From positions 1 to 13,799 of the forward strand of contig QAMX01000059.1 in assembly GCA_003149835.1 (NCBI GenBank): a DNA stretch of 13,799 bases, written 5' to 3'. The notes under the pieces were generated by a model that saw only the letters and a list, made by a program, of their open reading frames with translations, had not been told where the DNA came from and ran no database searches. The translations under genes and the position numbers were made by a program. Below, piece after piece: positions 6,380 through 13,799 of this stretch (the stretch's first letter is position 1; the number at the start of each line of letters is the position of its first letter). This DNA is from Clostridiales bacterium (GTDB taxonomy: Bacteria > Bacillota > Clostridia > Oscillospirales > QAMX01).

Positions 6380-6455
6380 ATATCTGTTGATGCGGCGGCA
6401 GGCGTTTTGCCTCACGCCGCGGTATTTTTGAACCGGCGCACAGCGCCGCGGCGCT

Positions 6456-8456
6456 GTGGTTTCATCAGGCGCGGAGGTGATTTTTACGGACAGATTCGAG
6501 CTTGTTTCGGAGTATTCCCCGGCCGGCGATCAGCCGGAGGCGATCGACTCGCTCGTACAGGGGATTGAAAACGGCCTTTCCGAGCAGACGCTGCTCGGCG
6601 TCACCGGGTCGGGCAAAACGTATACGATGGCGCAGGTCATTCAGCGCGTACAGAAGCCGACGCTCGTGCTCGCGCACAACAAGACGCTCGTCTCGCAGCT
6701 CTATTCGGAATTCCGCGAGTTTTTTCCCAACAACGCGGTCGAATACTTCGTCTCCTACTTCGACTATTATAAGCCGGAGTCGTATCTCCCGCAGTATGAT
6801 ATGTATATTGAAAAGAACTCCGAGCGCAACGACGAGATCGACCGGCTCCGCCACTCGGCGACCTGCGCGCTGTTTGAGCGGCGCGACGTCATCATCGTCG
6901 CCAGCGTCTCGTGTATCTACGGCCTCGGCGACCCCGAGGATTATACCTCGCTCGTCGTCTCGCTGCGCCCCGGCATGGAGATCGGGCGCGACCAGATCAT
7001 CCGGCGCCTCATCGACATCCAGTATACGCGCAACGACATGAACCTGATCCGCGGCACGTTCCGCGTCCGCGGCGACACCATCGAGGTCATCCCGTCGTGG
7101 AGCGAGGAGACCGTCATCCGCATCGAGCTGTTCGGCGACGAGGTTGAGCGCCTCAGCGAGGTTCACTTCGTCACCGGCAACCGCCTGCGCGAGCTGAACC
7201 ATGTGATGATCTATCCGACCTCGCACCACACGACCTCGGACGAAAAGAAGCAGCGCGCCCTGAAAGAGATCGAAGCGGAGATGTGGGAGCGCGTCAAATG
7301 GTTTGAGGAGCGCGGCAAGCTCATCGAGGCGCAGCGCATCCGCGAGCGGACGCTGAACGATCTCGAGCTGCTCGCGCAGATCGGCGTCTGCAACGGCGTT
7401 GAAAACTATTCGCGCATCTTCTCCAACCGCGCCCCGGGCTCGGCGCCCTACACGCTGCTCGACTATTTCCCCAAGGACTACCTGATGATCATCGACGAGT
7501 CGCACGTCTCGGTGCCGCAGGTGCGCGGCATGTACGCCGGCGACCGCTCGCGCAAGGAGACGCTCGTCGAATACGGGTTCCGGCTGCCCAGCGCGCTCGA
7601 CAACCGGCCGCTGACGTTTGAGGAATTCACCGCCAAGCAGAACCAGGTCATCTACGTCTCGGCGACGCCGGGCGAATTCGAGCGCAGCCGCTCGGGCCAG
7701 ATCGTCGAACAGGTTATCCGCCCCACCGGCCTCGTCGACCCGGAGGTGCAGGTGCGGCCGGTCGAGGGACAGATCGACGATCTGATCGGCGAAATCAACG
7801 AGCGTGCGGCGAAGAACGAGCGCGTCCTCGTGACGACGCTGACGAAAAAAATGGCCGAGGATCTGACCAAATATATGGAAAACGCGGGCATCCGCGTCCG
7901 CTATATGCACCACGACGTGCACACCATGGAGCGCATCGAGCTGCTCCGCGACCTGCGCCTCGGCAAATTCGACGCGCTCGTCGGCATCAACCTGCTCCGA
8001 GAGGGGCTCGACCTGCCCGAGGTCTCGCTCGTCGCCGTGCTCGACGCGGATAAGGAGGGCTTTCTGCGCAGCGAGACCTCGCTGATTCAGATCATCGGCC
8101 GCGCCGCCCGCAACGCCGAGGGCAAGGTCATCCTCTACGCCGACAAGATCACCGATTCGATGGCCGGCGCGCTTCGGGAGACGGAGCGCCGCCGCAAGTT
8201 GCAGCTCGCCTTCAACGAAAAGCACCACATCGTCCCCAAAACCATCAAAAAAGGCATCCGCGACCTCATCGACATCGGCGCTCCGGCGCAGGAGAGCCAG
8301 GCGGAAGCGGAGAAGCCGGAGAAATATATGACCGCCGCCGAAAAATCCGAGCTGATCGAACAGCTCAAACGCGACATGAAGCAGGCGGCCAAGGCCATGG
8401 AATTCGAATACGCCGCGCTGCTGCGCGACCGCATCATCGAGCTGAGCGGCGGCTGA
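6456..8456 (+). CDS. uvrB: Excinuclease ABC subunit B (UvrB)
   Basis: Damage-verifying helicase-like subunit of nucleotide excision repair; it is loaded by UvrA and recruits UvrC. The 666-aa frame has Walker A GVTGSGKT (about 48-55), the [16 protein letters not shown] beta-hairpin region, Walker B IIDESH near residue 347, motif [10 protein letters not shown], and a C-terminal UVR domain ([12 protein letters not shown] onward) for UvrC contact. Length and order match the family. The start is uncertain. GTG at 6456 has no ribosome site. The strong GGAGG at 6473-6477 lies inside this frame, 8 nt before an ACG codon (6486) that begins TDRFELVS, close to where UvrB homologues start. The true protein may therefore be about 656 aa. 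Confidence 0.97.
   Translation: MVSSGAEVIFTDRFELVSEYSPAGDQPEAIDSLVQGIENGLSEQTLLGVTGSGKTYTMAQVIQRVQKPTLVLAHNKTLVSQLYSEFREFFPNNAVEYFVSYFDYYKPESYLPQYDMYIEKNSERNDEIDRLRHSATCALFERRDVIIVASVSCIYGLGDPEDYTSLVVSLRPGMEIGRDQIIRRLIDIQYTRNDMNLIRGTFRVRGDTIEVIPSWSEETVIRIELFGDEVERLSEVHFVTGNRLRELNHVMIYPTSHHTTSDEKKQRALKEIEAEMWERVKWFEERGKLIEAQRIRERTLNDLELLAQIGVCNGVENYSRIFSNRAPGSAPYTLLDYFPKDYLMIIDESHVSVPQVRGMYAGDRSRKETLVEYGFRLPSALDNRPLTFEEFTAKQNQVIYVSATPGEFERSRSGQIVEQVIRPTGLVDPEVQVRPVEGQIDDLIGEINERAAKNERVLVTTLTKKMAEDLTKYMENAGIRVRYMHHDVHTMERIELLRDLRLGKFDALVGINLLREGLDLPEVSLVAVLDADKEGFLRSETSLIQIIGRAARNAEGKVILYADKITDSMAGALRETERRRKLQLAFNEKHHIVPKTIKKGIRDLIDIGAPAQESQAEAEKPEKYMTAAEKSELIEQLKRDMKQAAKAMEFEYAALLRDRIIELSGG
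6473..6477 (+). promoter_or_regulatory. uvrB: Ribosome binding site that questions the uvrB start
   Basis: GGAGG at 6473-6477 is the only good ribosome site before uvrB. GTG at 6477 overlaps it and ATT at 6480 is 2 nt away. ACG at 6486 is 8 nt away, which is the ideal spacing but a very rare start codon. Confidence 0.6.
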
Positions 8457-8694
8457 CGCGGAAGCCGCCGCAAACGCCGCAGCGTCCGGAACGGCCGCCG
8501 CAGAGAAATGTTTGCCGCATGAGCGGAAGGATCGGCGATTTTCCTGCGTATCGGGCGGTTTTCCGGCTTTTGCGCCGCAGCCGCCGTTCAGGGCGGACCG
8601 CGGTTTTCCCTCTTCAAGGCTTTTCCGCTGCGCTCCTCCTCCGGCTGCCAAATCCCTCTCTCAAAAAATTTACCGAAAGGCTGCTATCTGCAAT

Positions 8695-11514
<2,820 letters not shown>

Positions 11515-11549
11515 AAGGGATTGACCGCGCACGGGCGGAGAGAGAAGCC

Positions 11550-11569
11550 GGCGAACGCGAAGGTTCGCC
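11550..11569. repeat. Small perfect hairpin downstream of uvrA
   Basis: GGCGAAC (11550-11556) and GTTCGCC (11563-11569) pair around a 6-nt loop. No T-run follows, so it is at best a weak terminator or a 3' stability element for the uvrA mRNA. No other feature is evident in the 189-nt gap before the HD gene. Confidence 0.4.
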
Positions 11570-11703
11570 TCCCTTGAACGTCCGTCCGGCGCACGAAAGG
11601 CGCAGGGCCGCATTGTGCCGAAACGCCCCCCGGGAAAATCAGCAATAGCGCATTTGTCCCGCGCCGCGCTGTCACCAAATCCGTTCACAGGAGGAGTCGT
11701 CTG

Positions 11704-12396
11704 ATGGACCGGCAGACCTACCGCCGTATCGAGGACTATATGCGAGACTGCATGGGCGACAGCGCGCACGACTGCGAGCATGTGCGCCGTGTGCTTTACG
11801 CCGCGCTGGATATCGCGGCGCACGAGCCGGAGCCGGTCGATTTTGATGTCCTGACAGCCGCCTGCCTGCTGCACGACATCGGGCGGCAGGAGCAGTTTCG
11901 GAATCCGCGGCTGTGCCATGCCGCCGTCGGCGCGGAAAAGGCGCGGCATTACCTGCTTGAAAACGGCTTTGCAGAGCCTTTTGCCGGCGCCGTCGCAGAC
12001 TGCATCCGCGCGCACCGCTTCCGCTCCGACAGCCCGCCGCAGAGTGTCGAGGCGAAAATCCTTTTTGACGCCGACAAGCTCGACGTGACCGGCGCGACCG
12101 GTATCGCCCGCACGCTCTTTTATCAGGGACAGGCCGGCGACCCGCTCTATACGCTGCGGCCGGACGGCCGGATTTCCGACGGCGCAGGAGACGCGCGCCC
12201 CTCCTTTTTCCGCGAATACAAGTTTAAGCTCGAAAAACTGTATACAAAGTTTTACACCCGCCGCGGCGCGGCGCTTGCAGCCGAGCGACAGGCTGCTGCC
12301 GCCGCGTTTTATCGCAGCCTTCTGAGCGAGGCGCGTAGCTGCTGCGACACCGGCGGCGAGCTGTTGGAAAAGCACGTTTTTCCGGCGGGCGCATAA
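11704..12396 (+). CDS. HD-domain phosphohydrolase (YedJ/YpgQ-like)
   Basis: Predicted metal-dependent phosphohydrolase of the HD superfamily, cytoplasmic, 230 aa. The H...HD...D metal set is seen as H26 in DCEHVRRV, H57-D58 in LLHDIG, and the DADKLD cluster at 122-127, with a further H104. Length and motif spacing resemble YedJ/YpgQ proteins, some of which hydrolyse nucleotides; the substrate here cannot be told from sequence. The ATG start has AGGAGG ending 9 nt upstream. It follows uvrA by 189 nt, and whether it has its own promoter is unclear. A strong terminator lies about 65 nt after its stop. Confidence 0.9.
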   Translation: MDRQTYRRIEDYMRDCMGDSAHDCEHVRRVLYAALDIAAHEPEPVDFDVLTAACLLHDIGRQEQFRNPRLCHAAVGAEKARHYLLENGFAEPFAGAVADCIRAHRFRSDSPPQSVEAKILFDADKLDVTGATGIARTLFYQGQAGDPLYTLRPDGRISDGAGDARPSFFREYKFKLEKLYTKFYTRRGAALAAERQAAAAAFYRSLLSEARSCCDTGGELLEKHVFPAGA

Positions 12397-12459
12397 CTTT
12401 CGATGCATGACGCTGCCGCGCCAGCGCAGCCAAACTCCCTCTTCTAAAACCATCAGACC

Positions 12460-12490
12460 AGCGGACGGCCGACCGGCCGTCCGCTTTTTT
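12460..12490 (+). terminator. Intrinsic terminator after the HD gene
   Basis: GCGGACGGCC (12461-12470) pairs perfectly with GGCCGTCCGC (12475-12484) around GACC, with an extra A-T pair, then six T (12485-12490). This is a textbook plus-strand terminator, ending the uvrBA/HD block. Confidence 0.93.
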
Positions 12491-12538
12491 AGCGCCGGGC
12501 TATATGTTTATAAATAAAAAAAATATTTCGTTATAATA

Positions 12539-12567
12539 TTGACTTTTCTATTGATTTGTTGTATGAT
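12539..12567 (+). promoter_or_regulatory. Strong promoter of the micro-lipoprotein unit
   Basis: TTGACT (12539-12544) and TATGAT (12562-12567) have a 17-nt spacer. The 40 nt before the -35 are almost pure A/T, like an UP element, and contain another TATAAT at 12532-12537. Predicted start is near 12574, 24 nt before the ATG at 12598. Confidence 0.75.
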
Positions 12568-12597
12568 GTTTCCGACAAACAGACGGGAGGGCAGGCC

Positions 12598-12687
12598 ATG
12601 AAACGATTTCTTACTCTATTTTCCCTGTTCATTCTCCCGCTCTGCGGATGTAACAGCGCGGGGACAAATGCGGAAGCGGCCGTTTGA
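12598..12687 (+). CDS. 29-aa micro-lipoprotein or lipoprotein signal-peptide ORF
   Basis: The ORF has an ATG, a strong ribosome site (GGGAGG, 7 nt upstream) and the strong promoter just before it. The peptide starts MKRFLTLFSLF and ends in a lipobox LCGC (lipidated C18 expected), followed by only 11 more residues (NSAGTNAEAAV) and a TGA stop. It looks like a complete lipoprotein signal peptide with almost no mature part. Three readings fit: a genuine micro-lipoprotein, a signal-peptide-derived peptide signal, or the 5' remnant of a larger lipoprotein gene now truncated. The next gene follows 58 nt downstream on the same strand, so the two are probably co-transcribed. Confidence 0.6.
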   Translation: MKRFLTLFSLFILPLCGCNSAGTNAEAAV

Positions 12688-12745
12688 ACGGTCCATGGCC
12701 GGCGGTCCGGCGCTCCGCGATTTGAGTGTGTTGGGAGGATGCCGC

Positions 12746-13288
12746 TTGAAACATCGTTGGAAGCTTCTGCTCGCGGCGGCGGCCGCCGCCGCCCTGACGG
12801 TCTTTTTTGTCTGTTTCTATACGCCCAAGGAGGTCTGTCTGACAGTGCCCGTCTGCTCGCTGTCGGGCGAGACGGCGGAGCTCAGCCTGGACGTGGTCTG
12901 GCGCCGCCGGCTGTTCAGCCCCAACCGCCTCACCGGCCGGGCCAGCCTTTCCGGCCAGACCTATTACAGCCGCGGCGGCTATGAGCGGCCGGACGGAACG
13001 CTGAAAATTTACGGCTCCGATACCGGCTTCTTTGAGGGGCTCGGGCAGAAATTTTCGGGGAACCGGCTTTATCCGTTCAGCCTGCTCTCTGAGCCGGGCG
13101 GCACGTTTCCGTTTCAGATCGAGCATGAGCTCATCCTCAGCGAGATTTCCGGCGAATCGTTCCGCCGCTTTCAGCTCGCCTGTACCGATGTCCCCGCAGC
13201 CGATGGAAGCGGCATGACCGTGTTCTTCGGCCCGGCCGAAACCGCTGCGGAAGCCGAAGCGATCTGGGCGGCGATTCAGGGCGACTGA
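12746..13288 (+). CDS. Membrane-anchored extracytoplasmic protein of unknown function
   Basis: A 180-aa product starting with TTG. This start is chosen because GGGAGG ends 7 nt before it; the frame is open upstream to 12668 but that part has no ribosome site and overlaps the micro-lipoprotein ORF. It has a basic N-terminus (LKHRWK) and one membrane segment (about residues 7-24), then about 155 residues predicted outside the cell, with mixed strand-like sequence and two Cys near the start (V-C-L-T-V-P-V-C). I do not recognise a family. It follows the micro-lipoprotein ORF and is ended by the hairpin at 13348-13385. Confidence 0.75.
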   Translation: MKHRWKLLLAAAAAAALTVFFVCFYTPKEVCLTVPVCSLSGETAELSLDVVWRRRLFSPNRLTGRASLSGQTYYSRGGYERPDGTLKIYGSDTGFFEGLGQKFSGNRLYPFSLLSEPGGTFPFQIEHELILSEISGESFRRFQLACTDVPAADGSGMTVFFGPAETAAEAEAIWAAIQGD

Positions 13289-13347
13289 GCGCCGTCTTCG
13301 CCGCGCCTTTTCCCCTATGGCAACGCTTTCAGGCGGGAACCGCCATC

Positions 13348-13385
13348 AAAGCCTTTCTGCCTTCCGGCTCGGCAGGCTTTTTGCG
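13348..13385 (+). terminator. Intrinsic terminator of the 180-aa protein gene
   Basis: AAAGCCT (13348-13354) pairs with AGGCTTT (13374-13380), with inner GCC/GGC pairing possible, and T's continue to 13382. It lies about 60 nt after the stop codon and fits a plus-strand terminator. Confidence 0.7.
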
Positions 13386-13415
13386 CCATGCGGCCTGTAC
13401 AGCTTCCCCGCAATC

Positions 13416-13462
13416 ACAGCACCCCAAAAGTCGGTCTTTTCGTCCGACTTTTGGGGTGCTGT
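13416..13462. repeat. 19-bp perfect inverted repeat between convergent genes
   Basis: Arms 13416-13434 and 13444-13462 are exact complements around a 9-nt loop. Each arm contains a CCCCAAAAG or CTTTTGGGG block. It sits 4 nt beyond the stop of the minus-strand kinase-like gene. No T-run lies outside the arms, but four T are inside each right arm after a CCGAC stem, so it may act as a bidirectional terminator. A dispersed repeat family is the alternative. Confidence 0.75.
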
Positions 13463-13466
13463 TCCA

Positions 13467-13799
13467 TTATCTGCCTTTTTTGACAAACCACTTTGCGGCG
13501 TAGGCTGCGATGGAAGGAATCATATCCTTGATTTCTACGCCCGTTGTGTTCACGCAGAGATGATACGCTTCTTTACGCCCCCATTTGAATTCTGCGTCCA
13601 CATCGTGATAATACGCCCTTGCTTTGTCAATCTCCTTTGCGCGTCTTTCGATTTCCTTGTCGGAAAGCCGCTCGTTGATATCCGCTCTCTCTTTGCAGCG
13701 CTCAATTTTAGAGGGCATATCCGCATAGACAAACAGCTTGAACGGATTGTATTCTGCAAGCGTCACATCTGCGCCGCGGCCAACGATCACGCAATCCTC
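13467..13799 (-). CDS. Cytidylate-kinase-like family protein, C-terminal part only
   Basis: The frame runs off the right edge, so the N-terminus with the nucleotide-binding P-loop is not visible; 110 codons remain. Visible residues include EDCVIVGRGAD at the edge, FVYADMPSKIERC, an alternating charged helix with KEIERRAKEIDKARAYYH, and LCVNTTGVEIKD near the end. This order is typical of the cytidylate-kinase-like family of Firmicutes, predicted P-loop kinases whose substrate is mostly unproven. The frame's internal GTG at 13790 should not be taken as the start, since coding likeness continues upstream. The gene is convergent with the 180-aa protein gene. Confidence 0.8.
   Translation of the reverse strand, partial: EDCVIVGRGADVTLAEYNPFKLFVYADMPSKIERCKERADINERLSDKEIERRAKEIDKARAYYHDVDAEFKWGRKEAYHLCVNTTGVEIKDMIPSIAAYAAKWFVKKGR

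Noticed and set aside
8512..8694. In-frame upstream extension of uvrA by 61 codons.
   Set aside because: The extension is unlike UvrA N-termini, and the ATG at 8695 matches the family start.
12668..12745. Upstream extension of the 180-aa protein to an ATG at 12668.
   Set aside because: It has no ribosome site, overlaps the 29-aa ORF, and would place the membrane segment after a non-signal-like leader.

Overview
This window looks like chromosomal DNA from a GC-rich anaerobic Firmicute of class Clostridia, probably near the Oscillospiraceae. That placement is inference. It rests on the adjacent uvrB-uvrA order, Gram-positive lipoproteins, a VanY-type wall peptidase, strong AGGAGG-type ribosome sites, sigma-A promoters, and GC-rich genes separated by short AT-rich promoter islands. 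No rRNA, tRNA, CRISPR array, insertion sequence or phage gene was seen.

Left part (21-5100, all minus strand): a two-component envelope regulon. A PhoB/OmpR-type response regulator (RR), a HAMP sensor kinase and a membrane-anchored protein of unknown function form a tight operon. The operon is followed by an M14 zinc carboxypeptidase and an M15B (VanY-like) carboxypeptidase, both membrane-anchored and predicted to act on peptidoglycan peptides. The most interesting signal is an exact 21-nt repeat found just upstream of the RR and just upstream of the M14 gene. It contains ATGCCG half-sites 11 nt apart, the geometry PhoB/OmpR-family regulators use. This suggests the RR controls its own operon and the M14-M15 pair. 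The M14 promoter also appears to lie inside the terminator of the RR operon.

Middle (5101-6280): an intergenic stretch of about 400 nt holds a minus-strand promoter for the RR operon, an inverted repeat and a plus-strand promoter. A secreted lipoprotein of unknown function with a long Ser/Thr/Pro linker follows, ending in a strong terminator.

Central block (6351-12490, plus strand): a near-consensus promoter drives uvrB and probably uvrA, the damage-recognition subunits of nucleotide excision repair. An HD-domain phosphohydrolase and a clear terminator follow. The uvrB start codon is ambiguous.

Right part (12491-13799): an AT-rich promoter precedes an unannotated 29-codon micro-lipoprotein ORF and a 180-aa anchored extracytoplasmic protein that starts with TTG. 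Two hairpins then separate this unit from a convergent cytidylate-kinase-like gene that runs off the right edge.
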